Assembly (NCBI GenBank): GCA_905183005.1
Contig: CAJJDO010000121.1
Span: 248,001 to 312,000 of the forward strand
From: Paramecium pentaurelia
Taxonomy: Eukaryota > Ciliophora > Oligohymenophorea > Peniculida > Parameciidae
Length of the DNA: 64,000 bases
Reading direction: 5' to 3'
The notes beneath the pieces were generated by a model. The model made no database searches. It worked only from the letters and a program-made list of their open reading frames with translations, and was not told where the DNA came from. Shown piece by piece: positions 36,301 through 47,999 of this stretch. A program made the translations under genes and the position numbers. Each line of letters starts with the position of its first letter. The first letter of the stretch is position 1.

Positions 36301-38181
36301 TCATTTAGCTTGTTATTTCTCTTAATTTTACTATGATTATTTATAGTATTCATGTTTAGAAATAGAAAATCTTCCTGATTGATCTAGTTATTGCCTTTAT
36401 TCATCTGATATTTAAAATTTATTGAAATTTTCAGGTGTTGGAGTTTACATATCTTGAGAATTTTTTTATTTTTGTTATAATTCTATTTTAATTTAATATA
36501 ATATTACTAGGTTATCTATCAACTAATTGCATATATTCAACAATCTGATCAGGCAATTCCTGTAAAACATTTTTAGCTAATAGTTCTGGATTATCCTTAA
36601 ATTAATTAAATGGAACAAATTGCACTAAATCTCTATATGATTAATTTCCTCTAGAATCTTTTAAATTTCCTTCATCGTCATCTAATATATTCATATCATT
36701 GAAATTTGCATCTCCAACTCCAACTATGATAATAGATAATGGCAAATGAGATGAAGCTACTATAGAATCGATTGTTTACTAAATAACAATAATAATAATA
36801 ATAGTTACTTTCATATCATGAATTACACCATCTGTCAAAATAAATAATACATAGTAAGTATCTTTTGCCATATCCTTACTCAATGAAGCTATTTTTATAA
36901 CTTCCTGAAGTATTGGATTAAAATAAGTTGGCCCATTAAATTAAACATTCTTTAATGCATAACTATATGTCTGCATAATACCATCTATGCCTTCAACTTC
37001 TGGATCTTAAGGATTGCCATTTAAGGGAAAACAATGTAAAGTTTATGTAGACTTAAAATTCTTAAGATTCGGTTTACAACCAAAGCCATACATAGGAACT
37101 CTTTTGTCATATGAATAATTAAGCAGAATATCTCCTACAGCAAGTAAAGCTTATTGATATTAATTTAATTTCCCAGATTAAGTATCTATATAATGTAAAG
37201 AATTAGAAGTATTAGGTGAACCATTTGATCCTGTGAAATCAATGGCAGCTATTAAATTAATTTAAGTTCCACTCTATAGATAATCCATAAAAGTTGGTGG
37301 ATCAAATATTTTAAACTAAATTTAGAATTGAATAATAATACATCATTAAATGTAATTAAACCTACTTCATTATTATTCCTATCTAATAATTATTTTTAAT
37401 ATTATTTCATATCAATAACTTCATTAACTCTAAATTAAGTATGACCTATTTATTGATGATTACCATGAAATTTATAATCCAAGACTTCAACTTTAAGTAG
37501 TTTTTCTAAATTTCCATTACAAAGTTTTTATAAAGTGATATCTAATCTTCTCCATTTTGGATTTTAACAATTTTTGATCTTCTCACTTTCATAAATTAAT
37601 AAATTTTAATTTGAATCTTAACTTTCTCTATATAATCTAAAAAAAGGACATGTACTCTGCCATGGAAGAAATCTTGTATTTGGCAATTGAGATCCATCTA
37701 AAAATTTTAATATGGATATTACATATTTGCATTCTTAATTTCTAATTCAATGATCTCACTTATTCTGCTTTAACAATTAAACTTCCTGTCTTTTTAGTAC
37801 CTTTTTTTATATCAACAATTAAAACTTAATCTCGTGAACCTGCTATACTACCTAATGTAGTTTCTACACTACCAATAAACTTTAATTATAATAAAATTTT
37901 ACATCAAATTTTCCATTTCCATCATCATCATTTACTATAAATTTGAGAGGCTATTAACATTCAAAAAAGTAATCAATAATAAAAGTTTTGGTAAAGTTTG
38001 GATTCAAATTATCATAAACAATTTCAGTTTTACCAATATCAAACCAATTTTTGTTTTATTATATTTGTAACACAACAAAAGGATCACTTTTTGAAAAGAT
38101 ATCCATATTTGCTAATCCTCTACAACTAATAAACAATTCTAATTTCTATTGAATTTATGATATATTTTGTTAATCATTCAT
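36301..38181 (-). CDS. Copine (two C2 domains plus von Willebrand A-like domain)
   Basis: Starts MNDQQNISQIQQKLELFIS. C2A follows with 'GLANMDIFSKSDPFVVLQI', 'IGKTEIVYDNLNPNFTKTF' and 'PLKFIVNDDDGNG' (acidic calcium-binding loops). A second C2-like region covers about 37900-37500. The copine vWA domain has the MIDAS-type site 'AAIDFTGSNGSPN', then 'YVLFILTDGV', 'SIIIVGVGDANFNDMNIL' and 'RDLVQFVPFNQF'. It ends 'VLQELPDQIVEYMQL' plus a short Gln-rich tail after a 25 nt intron. Copines bind phospholipids in a Ca2+-dependent way and recruit partners through the A domain. Several introns interrupt it. Confidence 0.92.
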
Positions 38182-38537
38182 TATTTCTTTCCAAAAATTT
38201 AATTATAAAAATTATGAATATATATTTTTACTTTATTATAAAATTACATATGTGAATCCAAATTTTTCTAAAAGCATTAATTAAAATGTAAAGTAAAAAA
38301 TAAAATAAAAAAAATTACATTAGTTTATCATTCAAAAATAAGATTTATTATAAGTGTTATAAATAATTATATGTAATAGAGAGTAGTAGTCTAAATAATT
38401 ATTACTAAAATATTGAGAGTTTTTCATATGCAATTATTTTAGGATAATTCTAAAAATTCTTTTTTTTTTGAATTACATTAAATTGTTATTTTTATTTTAT
38501 TTATGACTTGTAATTTATATCAAATTTTTATTAATAT
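38182..38537. other. Divergent intergenic gap, copine / MATE
   Basis: 355 bp between two start codons facing away from each other. AT-rich with homopolymer runs and no recognised motif; it should hold both promoters. Confidence 0.4.
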
Positions 38538-40362
38538 ATGTCATAAGTCCACGGGAGTTCAATATTGAACAAAGAAAATCCTAACAAAGCTCCTGATCAT
38601 TTAGGATCCAATGCCTTGACAGATTTGCTATCATCTACATTTTACACTGTGATTGGCTATGTTTGCTTAGATATTGTATTTGGAATCAGTTTACATTTTA
38701 TTGCCTAACATAATGATCCAAATGCAGTTGCAGGTTTAGGATTAGCCTTTACAACAGTGAATGTGTTGCTAATTCCTATGGCTTTAGGTAATTATTAATA
38801 GTGAAAATAAAAGGAACAAATTAATCTTTGAATGTTCATTCAGCTTAAGCTTTGGGGGCTAAAAAGCCTAAGTTAGCTCAAAGTTATTTTACATTAACTA
38901 TATTTATTCATTTAATGTACTTTATACCATTTTCAAGTACTTGAATTTAGTTAATTAAATAGTTATCTTGATTTTGATTAAACCATTAATTGCTAAGACC
39001 ATTAATGAAGATGATAGAGATGCAACATCAGATTCATCCTAGATTTACTTATATTATTTATTACCATCAACTTTATTCGCCATCTTATATGAATGCATGA
39101 AAAGCTTTATGATAGCAAATAAAGTAAAATTATCAATTAAAAATCTAGGTCTTTGCAGTCTTTATGTTTATACAATTAGGTACAGCTATTCTTCACATAT
39201 TATGGTGCTACTTATTTATAGATTATTTAAATATAGGAGGAGGTGTTGCAGGAGCAGGATTAGCTATTATATGTACAGAAGTTTTGAATTGTGTATTTTG
39301 TTTAATAGTGATTTGTGCAACTAAATATAAAAAGTAAGTCTTTAGTGATTATAAATTTAAATTTCCTTTAAGAAAAAAGGAAAAGAAACTATTTGCAAGT
39401 TTTCTTAGAGGATCAATACCAATTATAGGACATATATATGCAGATTATTTTGTTTTCTTTTTATTGAACTTTATTGCAGTAGGATTTGGTTCTGATCAAT
39501 TGAATGCTTAATTGGCTTTATCTAACACCTCAAATTTTTATTATAAATTTCCCATCTCTCTATCATTAGCATTGATGACATTTGTTGGTAATGAAATGGG
39601 TGCTAAGAATATAAAGAGAGCTAAAAGATATTCATGGGTAGGACTCCTATTATATATTGGATTTACTATAATATTCTTAAGTGCATTAACAGTTTTCAAA
39701 TAAAACTGGGCAGAATTCTATTCAGGTGGTAGATAAGAAATTACAGATCTAATTTTAGAAGTATATCCAATTTTTGTATTTGGATTTTTTGTTATTGATG
39801 GATTATAAGGAACATTGACTGGTATTTTGAAAGGAATAGATAGAAAAGATTTTGTTACCTATTCTACATTATTTGTTTACTATTTAATTGGTATACCTTT
39901 AGTTGTGTATTTTGCTTATGATTTGGGATTAGGTTAAAAAGTATATGGAATATGGTTTGCTTTTGGTATTGTCAATGCAATTCTAGCTATCTTATATCTA
40001 ATTTTAACATTTACAACAAATTGGTCAAATATGAGTAAATAAATCTGTTAGAGAATTGAAGATCAACATAAAATGTAAAATCTGAATGATTCTCTAAATA
40101 AAGACTTTGAGGAAGACCCAGAAAACTTGAAGAAAAAGAGAAAAGTTAAATCATCTAAAGTTTAAGTATTATGATATTATTATCAATTAAGTAATCCAAA
40201 AAAAAGAAAGATGAAAATCAAGTTGATTCTGTTGAAAAGAAACCAAAAAAAGAAAGAAAACAAAGAAGACCTGCCGATGATGAATAATAATATAGTTTAT
40301 AAGCAACTGAGCCAACAAAAATCACAAAATAAGAGGTCGATACAGTGCCAATAATGTCTTGA
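38538..40362 (+). CDS. MATE-family multidrug/toxin efflux transporter
   Basis: About 580 residues with several short introns. MATE features: 'DLLSSTFYTVIGYVCLDIVF' (TM1), 'NVHSAQALGAKKPKLAQSYF' (TM2-3 loop with the conserved Gln-Ala-Gly/Ala block), 'NFYYKFPISLSLALMTFVGN' followed by 'EMGAKNIKRAKRYS' (second-half repeat), and 'GIDRKDFVTYSTLFVYYLIG'. About twelve membrane helices. The C-terminal ~90 residues are charged, Lys/Glu-rich and cytosolic ('KKKKDENQVDSVEKKPKKER'), reached through a 26 nt intron that removes an apparent early TGA at 40172. MATE proteins export cations or drugs using H+ or Na+ gradients. Confidence 0.9.
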
Positions 40363-40412
40363 CCTTTTAAATTCCAATATTTAAGAATAAATAATTATTA
40401 TTATTTTTTTCA

Positions 40413-41948
40413 ATGGGCATTTGCTTAAATAGTAAACCCCTAGTAAATGAACCTTAAACAAAAATGAAAAAAATGAATACAGAACAACGATTTTTACCTA
40501 AACCAAGTCGCATTTTAGATGTAAATTACAAATAGATCCCAAACAAATTTAGAAGATAAGCTACATAAAGAAGAGTGTAATAAAATAATTAATTTGATAC
40601 TGACACTTAAGGATTGTTTGGATTAACTAATTTAGGAAATACATGCTTTCTTAATTCAGTATCATTAATATTTATATAGTCTATCTAAGCCTTATCAAAT
40701 ACATAGCCATTAACTGATTATTTTATGTCTTAACTTCATATCAAAGAAATAAATCCTGATAATCCTCTATCATCTTAAGGAAATATAGTCAAATCATTTG
40801 CTTAATTGATTAGACAACTATGGTAGAAAGTAGATTAGTATTCATATGATGATATGAAAGTTTTGAAACCGACATAATTCATTTCAAAAATAGGAAATTA
40901 TAATCCTATATTTGCAGAAGGTACTTAAGAAGATGCACATGAGTTTATTGCTTTTCTATTAGATATGATACATGAAGATTTGAATAGAATTAAGAAAAAA
41001 CCTTATATAGAATAAACTAAATTTACTAAATTTCCAACTAATGATGATGCAGATTTAGAATGGAAAAAATATTTATCAAGAAATTAATCAATTATTGTTG
41101 ATTTATTTTAAGGACATATGCTTGATACTTTATCCTGTTTAACATGTAAATCATCTAGATACTGTTTTGAACCTTTTATGTATCTAAGTGTACCAGTATT
41201 GAATAGAGAATGTGATTTATAGGAATGCATTGAAGAGTTCTTGAAAAAAGAAACTTTGAGAGATGATGAAGGATGGAATTGCACAAATTGTTAATAAAGA
41301 AGAGACAGTAGTAAAAAGATTGATTTATGGACTATGCCAAATATTCTAATTATCCACCTAAAACGTTTTAAATTTAATTCTTAATTCAGAGCTAAGATTA
41401 GGTCATTAGTCAAATTTCCATTATAGAATTTATCATTTGAAAATCTTGTTTGTACAAAATAAACAGAAAAACCTATTTATGATCTTTATGCAGTAATCAA
41501 TCATAGTGGTACATTGACTTCTGGACATTATACTGCCTATGCCAAAAATAGAGATGATCTACATTGGTATCATTATAATGATTCTTTGGTAACACCAGTT
41601 TAATAACCTGAACATTTATCTGATGCATATTTATTGTTTTATTTTAAAAATAGTGTAGAAGAATTTAAAAGACAAACAGTTGAAGGAATCAATATCAGCT
41701 AATAAAGAAAAACTATCAAAAATACAATTGTAATTAAATAAACAATTCTTAATATGCATTCACAATAATCTAATAGCAATATCTCTGATAATAAAAGAAA
41801 TAACAACAATAATTTTGCACCATCTATCTCAAGTTAAGCTTAAAAAAAAATACTATTTAGAAAATAAACTAAGCATTTTCAAATTGTTAAAGCATAAGAT
41901 TAACCATCATTCTAATAAGAATCTTTAATAATATAAGAAGAAAACTGA
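40413..41948 (+). CDS. Ubiquitin-specific protease (USP/UBP, C19)
   Basis: 504 residues after one 21 nt intron within the Cys box. Catalytic Cys box 'GLTNLGNTCFLNS' continues after the intron as 'SIQALSNTQPL'. The QQDAHEF-like box is 'EGTQEDAHEFIAFLLDM'. A zinc ribbon has 'CLTCKSSRYC' and 'WNCTNCQQR', and the His box is 'VINHSGTLTSGHYTAYAKN' followed by 'WYHYNDSLV'. All catalytic residues are present, so it should cleave ubiquitin from proteins. The N-terminus MGICLNSK predicts myristoylation plus palmitoylation, suggesting a membrane-attached deubiquitinase. The C-terminus is a Gln/Asn-rich tail. It starts 50 bp after the MATE stop. Confidence 0.94.
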
Positions 41949-42059
41949 TAACTATTATGTTATAATTAAATAAATAAAATATATTCATTTATAATTTTTT
42001 TATGCTGACTTCCAAAGATATTGATTAAGTAAAATAAAATTAATTTATATTTAATATTT

Positions 42060-42560
42060 TAATAAAATTAAATTAAAATATATTTATAATTAATATTTTT
42101 TACAGAATCTAATCCATTCCATCTTTTAATTATCATTACTATCTATATATTCTAAGTACTCATATAGAATTTCTATTTAATGAGCTTGTTTTCAATTTTC
42201 TAATTTACTTATATGATAAGTGATGATATGGATTATAAAGTCTTTTCTTTCAATTTTAAATTCCTTACTTTTAATTATAAACTTAATTTTCTCTAATTAT
42301 TAAATTGAATATTAAATAATAAAATTGAAATGTATATTGGTCACTATTTGATATCATATAATGATTTCTATTCATTGATAATTTTGTAAATTATTTATTC
42401 AAAATTTTGATGGTCTCAAAATTTTCATTTACATTTCAATATATAAATTGATTTACATTTAAATATATTAAGATTTTCTCCATATATAAATTGTCTAATG
42501 TATCATTGTTAATTACATATAATTCAAAATGAAAATGTATAAAATATCATTATCATATTG
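42060..42560 (-). CDS. Uncertain small gene, leftward
   Basis: Protein-like blocks read leftward: 'IKFIIKSKEFKIERKDFII' joined by a plausible 24 nt intron to 'THQIEILYEYLEYIDSN' and 'QKMEWIRFCKKY', and upstream 'NENFETIKILNKQFTKLSMN'. The second junction lacks a standard splice pair and the start is not settled. Helical and charged with no family recognised. Either a small gene with an unusual intron or a decaying one. Confidence 0.35.
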
Positions 42561-42641
42561 ATGTATCTATATATTCGAAATGAATTGGAATTATAAGTAT
42601 ATAAAATTATATAAATGTCTATCATAAGTATTGTTATTCTT

Positions 42642-43001
42642 TCATTTTTACAAATGAGGATGAGAATAACGAACCTTCATTCCAAAAAAGATTTCTTCCT
42701 TATGATTGTTTTAGTATTATTAGTTGAGTCTTATACTCTAAACTTTTGGTCTTCCAAAAATGCTCTCTTTTTCAACATTCAAATGATTACTATCAAAATA
42801 TAACTTTGGTGGAGGAGATGGATTTTATTCATCTTTAATTTCCTTCTTCTACTAATCTTTTAAATCATCAGATTAAATATTTTATAATTTCAAAGGCAAT
42901 AGTTTTTTAGGCTTGATTGGTGTTACACTATTGGAAGTTGTCTATTGATGTTATTTATCTAAGATTATTCTTTTTTACTTTTTTGAAGTACACTAACCCA
43001 T
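42642..43001 (-). CDS. Small N-acylated-looking protein (MGQCTSKK...)
   Basis: Single-exon frame of 119 residues (360 bp with stop). N-terminus MGQCTSKKQKRIILDK is a near-textbook signal for myristoylation on Gly2, palmitoylation on Cys4 and a basic patch (Src-like membrane anchoring). The rest is Lys/Gln-rich with a Pro motif ('NPSPPPKLYFDSN') and 'IFGRPKVQSIRLNQ'. No domain recognised. It could tether a partner to the plasma or ciliary membrane. Confidence 0.65.
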
Positions 43002-43293
43002 TATTATATTTATTATTTTTTTTTTACACTTTCAACTTAATTATAAATGATTAATCTTAATTAGGGGATTAACAGAAAATATTAATTCATAAGTATTTCA
43101 ATTATTAACATATATAAAACTTTATTATAAAAGAACTTAATTGAACTTGTTGTTTTATTTCTATCAAAAGAACTCTTAAATTAATAATATTTTGTTATGA
43201 TTTGAAATAATAAAATTTTGTTTTTCTAAATTATCTTTGTTTTATAGTTTTGATAAAATTTAATTATGAATAAAATTAAATAAATAATTTATA

Positions 43294-44820
43294 ATGATTA
43301 AATATTGCTCTAGACTTATGAGAATTTGTTACAGAATACCTATTTATAGGTTTTGTAATGAAAAGTTTTAAATATCAGAGGAAGACATTGAAAAATTAAA
43401 GCAATTATATTAAAAGAAGGAAAATTTTGAATAGTTCTTATAATAAAAAGAGTGTAATATTTTTATAACAAAATAATAGAAATTTTGGAAAATGTATTTA
43501 AAGAAAGAGAATAATTGATTTCATTTAAATTGATGTAAATGAGTGATGTAGATGAAGTTTTTGAGTTTTATTCAAAAGAAATAGCAAAATAATTAGATGA
43601 AAAAAATCCTTAACCTCCATTTAATTGTAATGAATTGAGTTTATTTCTCTATTTTACAAGTTGTCTAAGAAATGAAGATTATGCTGATTAAATGAAAAAT
43701 CATTCAGATAGATTTTAACAAATTACATCTAAAATCTTATTGGAAATTAACAAATTAGATCCAGAATAATTTTGTGCCTTTGTTTGGGCTTTGTCTACAT
43801 ATTAAATTGAAATGGGAGATTTAAATTTAAATGACTCTAAACAATTCATTATTAAATAATAAGCTGAAATAATTTTAGAAAAGATACCACCTGAAACATT
43901 ACCATCATTAGCATTCTCATTATATCATATTCTAAAAGATAAAAATGATTTAATATTGAGGATTTCAAAATTAACTTAATAAAATATTACTATTTAAACA
44001 CCTAGTAATTTGATTACTTTAATAAAAAGTTTACCTATTGGATCATTTACTAATTCAAAAGTGATTTTTGAATAATTATCTGATTAATTTTAATAAGATT
44101 TATTGAGTTAAGATTAATTTGTAAATGTATTAGTAGAATTATTAAGAATAACAAATCATGAAAATACAGAATATGTAAAAGAAATGGTAGATTTACTTAC
44201 ATAAAAGATTGAATCAACACAAAAACATAATTTAAATATATCTATGTAAAAAGTGATTGATTTAATACTCTCTTGTTTAGAATTAGAATAATAAGAAGGA
44301 GAATAATTAGTTAAATAGATGTTAAGAATTTGTCATGCAAAAAGTGAAAAATTGAATATTTCAGAATATATTTAATTGTTTTTGGCTGTAGCTAAAATAA
44401 AAAATAAAAATTATGAATCTATTAATTTGGAAAAAACAATAAAAATATTAATTGAATTAGCACATAGATCTCAAGTTTTTACATTAAATGATTTTGAATG
44501 TAAATATATCTCAATAAACTTAAATAGAAAAAGAATTAGTTTAAGTTATAGTTGCATCAGCAGCTATTAGAATAGATAATAAAGACTTTATAAGAAATAT
44601 TATAACAAAAATAGATCCATTATTATTACATAAATAAGATTTGTTATTATTAGCCAAGTCTTTTGTTATTTATGTTCGATTATTTGAAGTTGAATTATTA
44701 AAAATACATTCAATTTGTGCAAAAAAAAAATATGAGTTTAGTGTCTTAGAATAAGCTTAATTAACTCAAACATTTAACAGGATTAAAGTATTAATACCAG
44801 ATTCACCTTTCTTATAATGA
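43294..44820 (+). CDS. Helical protein with mitochondrial-type presequence
   Basis: 490 residues after introns of 26 and 28 nt (exact multiple of three). The N-terminus 'MIKYCSRLMRICYRIPIYRF' is basic, lacks acidic residues and looks like a mitochondrial targeting peptide. The rest is all-helical, with repeated Leu-rich helical pairs ('FCAFVWALSTYQIEMG', 'LPSLAFSLYHILKD', 'LRICHAKSEKLNISEYI'), resembling the helical-repeat proteins of ciliate mitochondria that handle RNA or ribosome assembly. No RAP domain at its end ('DLLLLAKSFVIYVRLFEV'). A functional link to the RAP-like gene at 29.7 kb is only a guess. Confidence 0.7.
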
Positions 44821-44887
44821 GTGCAATATCATATTTTACAAATAAATATATAAACAAAATTTTATATTATATATAAATTAATAAGTA

Positions 44888-45230
44888 ATGTTTTCTAGGA
44901 TAATAATAGTTTCCTTTATGATTGGGCTAGTCACTTGTGGTTTATGTAATAGCAATTAATATATTGATCATAGATGATCTAGATAATAAGTAACCACTCA
45001 ATACTGACGAATTTTAAGCATGTCTAATGATATGTTAAGTAAATGCTCAAAATTCAATAGAATATTGTATTCTTTAAGTAAGTACCTTAACTAGTTTATC
45101 TCTTGATTAAGGAAGGATAAGATGTTTCAGAATTTTTGAGGGAATGGTTGCTGAATGTATTAGAGAATAGTGCTACTCATAAAACTCAGATTCCCCCAAT
45201 ATCTTTAAAGACTTCTTATTAAAAAAATGA
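44888..45230 (+). CDS. Small secreted cysteine-rich protein
   Basis: 104 residues after a 28 nt intron (exact multiple of three). Signal peptide MFSRIIIVSFMIGLVTCGL. The mature part has evenly spaced cysteines ('CLMICQVNAQN', 'YCILQ', 'RCFRIF', 'ECIREQCYSQN') compatible with three disulfides. No family recognised. Likely secreted or delivered to the secretory pathway. It lies 67 bp downstream of the preceding gene on the same strand. Confidence 0.65.
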
Positions 45231-46072
45231 ATTTAAATATATTCTAAAAATTGTTTCTATTAAATACATTGTTCTCTATTATATATTTATTATAACCTTA
45301 ATTTTATGGGAAATTAATTAATTAAGATATCATAAATCTTTTTGGATAATATACATAAGATATCATATGTATGATTATGAATTATTTATTAAAAGGAACA
45401 AATAATATTATTATAAGTAACAAAATGGGAATTAATTTTATAAAATAAACTATAAAATTTTTTGTGTGTATAATGTAATTATCGGTAATAATTTAATAAA
45501 ATTCTAAATAAATCCATTTATTTAAAAATTCCTATCTTAATCTTTTTTCTAGTATTATTATATAATAATTACATCATTTATAGACTTATTCTAAAAAAAG
45601 TATCGGTAATTTAATATCATTTTATGTGAAAATTCATAATGAATAAATATAATATATATTTTTAACTTAAAAATCCGTATATAAAAATTAAAACCTATTA
45701 AATCTATCCATCTTGAATAAGAATTTATTTTAAATAAATTATATTATTTATTATTATTTAAGAAATTCTGAAATCTAAATATAGAAAGTGATATTAAATT
45801 AATAGTAATAAGTGGAGGAAGTTTCAAAATTTAATGAAATGTAATCTTACATTTGAATATAGGAATGAAAAGTAGTCTATATATAGAAGAACTTATTCAA
45901 ATGTTTTTATATTAAAAAGTATGATTAAACTGGTTAAAAATATTAATATTAATATACATGAAATAAAAACTTTGGGTAGCTATTCCTAATGAATTAAAGT
46001 GGAAAAATGATAAGCCTCTTTTGAAATCTGAATTCTAAAAGTCTAACAAAAAGTTGAGATATTTAATCGGTT
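45231..46072. other. Intergenic, about 840 bp, nothing recognised
   Basis: AT-rich and free of clear coding signal. TGA-free stretches exist because only one stop codon is used, but they have no protein-like composition. No RNA gene seen. Confidence 0.5.
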
Positions 46073-47691
46073 ATGATCAATACATTCTTATATCAAAAGT
46101 ATGATAAAATTAACTTATTAACAAAGAAACCTGAAGATCCTCCATCTAAATATCTCAAATTAGATTTTGAGACTAAATTTGAAATAATTAGAACAACAGT
46201 CTAAAAAAAGGATGAAGATGATGATTCTTTGGGTACTATAATAGGAATGATTCTAATGAGAGATCATGGATAAGATCAAATGCCTAGCTATAAACTATCA
46301 GCAAATGAAAAAGTCATAACTTAATGGAGAGAATTTTTTTAACCTAGAATTAATTAATGGTAATTTCATCATCTTTTTAGAGTATTTAAGAAAATTGGAA
46401 AAGGTAATTTTGCATCTGTAATTAATCCCCTTTATTTTAGGTTTATTTGGGAGAACGCATAGAAGATGGTGCATAGATGGCAATTAAAGCATTTTCAAAA
46501 TAAGCAGCTTATGCAGAAGACCATGGAAAAGAGGCTATCGTAAATGAACTAACAATTATGAGAAAACTAAATAATCATCATCTTATGAGAATGCATGAGA
46601 TATATGAAACCTAAAACTCACTCTATGTTGCACTTGAATTATTAGAAGGTGGTTCATTGTATGATCTAATCAAAGATAAAGTCATTTTAAATACAAAATA
46701 AATATAATAAATTTTAGTAGGAGTTCTACAAGGATTGTGTCATATGCATGAAAAAGAAATAATGCATAGAGATTTAAAATTAGAAAATATTTTATTCAAA
46801 TAACAAAAGTAAAATAATTCATAAATTAAAAATAATAGGAAAATGGAAACAGTAGTTGTGGCAGATTTTGGATTGGCCACTCATGTAAATGAACCAGTTT
46901 ATCTATATTGTCGATGTGGAACTCCTGGATATGTTGCTCCTGAAGTTATAAATATTAAGGATATGAAAGGCCATTATAGTTCTGTTTGTGATATCTATAG
47001 TTTTGGATTAGTCTTTTATTTATTATTAACTGGTAAACCTGCTTTTCCTGGAAAGAGTTATAGCACTGTTGTCAAATAAAATAGAGAAGCAACAATTGAT
47101 TTCACTATTAAGCAATTACAAAATGCTCCTAACACTGCTATTGATTTATTAAAAAGAATGCTTGAAAAAGATCCTAGTAAAAGAATAACTGCAATTTAAT
47201 GTCTATAGCATCCTTATTTAGCTGAAATGAATTAAATAATGTTAGATGATCATTCTAATGACTTTATAGATGAAGGAGAAGATAATGATTTAGGAATGAG
47301 AATGAATGCCTTAAATGAAGAGTAAATTATTAAATTAATATTTTTTTTAGATCTGCAAAGTTTGATGCATCAAGAAAAAATCAATTGCTTAATTCACCTT
47401 AATCATCTCCTGGTGGTTTGGCTACTAGATAATTAAAACATTAAAAGAATATTGATTCCTCTAATTAAGTATAAATGAATTCACCTCTATTGACTGGTAA
47501 AACTGACAGTGTAGACAGTATTCCTAATATTGGAATGCCTTAAAAAAATTAATAAAATAACTTTTAAGCTTCTCCCCAAATTAAACCTTCCCGTTTTAAA
47601 CAGTATAAATTAATATTAAAACTTTTATAGAAACATTCCATAATAGAAATAAGAAAATCCATTATTAAAATATACTTAGAAGAAAGAATGA
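46073..47691 (+). CDS. CAMK-like Ser/Thr protein kinase
   Basis: 512 residues after introns of 23, 29 and 28 nt (exact multiple of three). N-terminal ~105 residues lack a named domain. The kinase has 'FKKIGKGNFASVYLGERIE', 'MAIKAFSKQ' (catalytic Lys), 'IMHRDLKLENILF', 'VADFGLATHV', 'CGTPGYVAPEVINI', 'SFGLVFYLLLTGKPAFPG' and 'RMLEKDPSKRITA'. The Ser/Gln/Asn-rich tail holds several SP sites. Activation segment and subdomain XI are nearly the same as in the kinase at 10154-11789, so the two belong to one ciliate subfamily. Substrate and activator unknown. Confidence 0.88.
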
Positions 47692-47999
47692 AAATGAAGA
47701 GTTTATTATTAATATTCAAATAAAAGTTCTTCTATAAATAAATATTAATTTTCTATTTTCTTATATCAAGAATTAAAGTTTATAAACATAATTTAATAAT
47801 TCAAATTAAACATAACATAATTATTTATATCTATTCATGTTAATTATTTATTTTCTAATAAAAATGTAATTTAAAATATTAATAAATGATTTTATGTTAA
47901 AAATTTTTATATATAAATTTGACCCTTTTAACTGATAAGTAATAATTTTGATTAATTCAACAATAAAATATACAAATAATATATGTATTATTAATTTTT
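47692..47999. other. Intergenic between convergent genes
   Basis: 308 bp, AT-rich; nothing recognised beyond what may be 3' untranslated sequence. Confidence 0.5.

Noticed and set aside
40172..40174. TGA as the end of the MATE gene
   Set aside because: A 26 nt GTA...AAG intron (about 40166-40191) removes it and the frame continues into a coherent Lys/Glu-rich tail ending at 40362.
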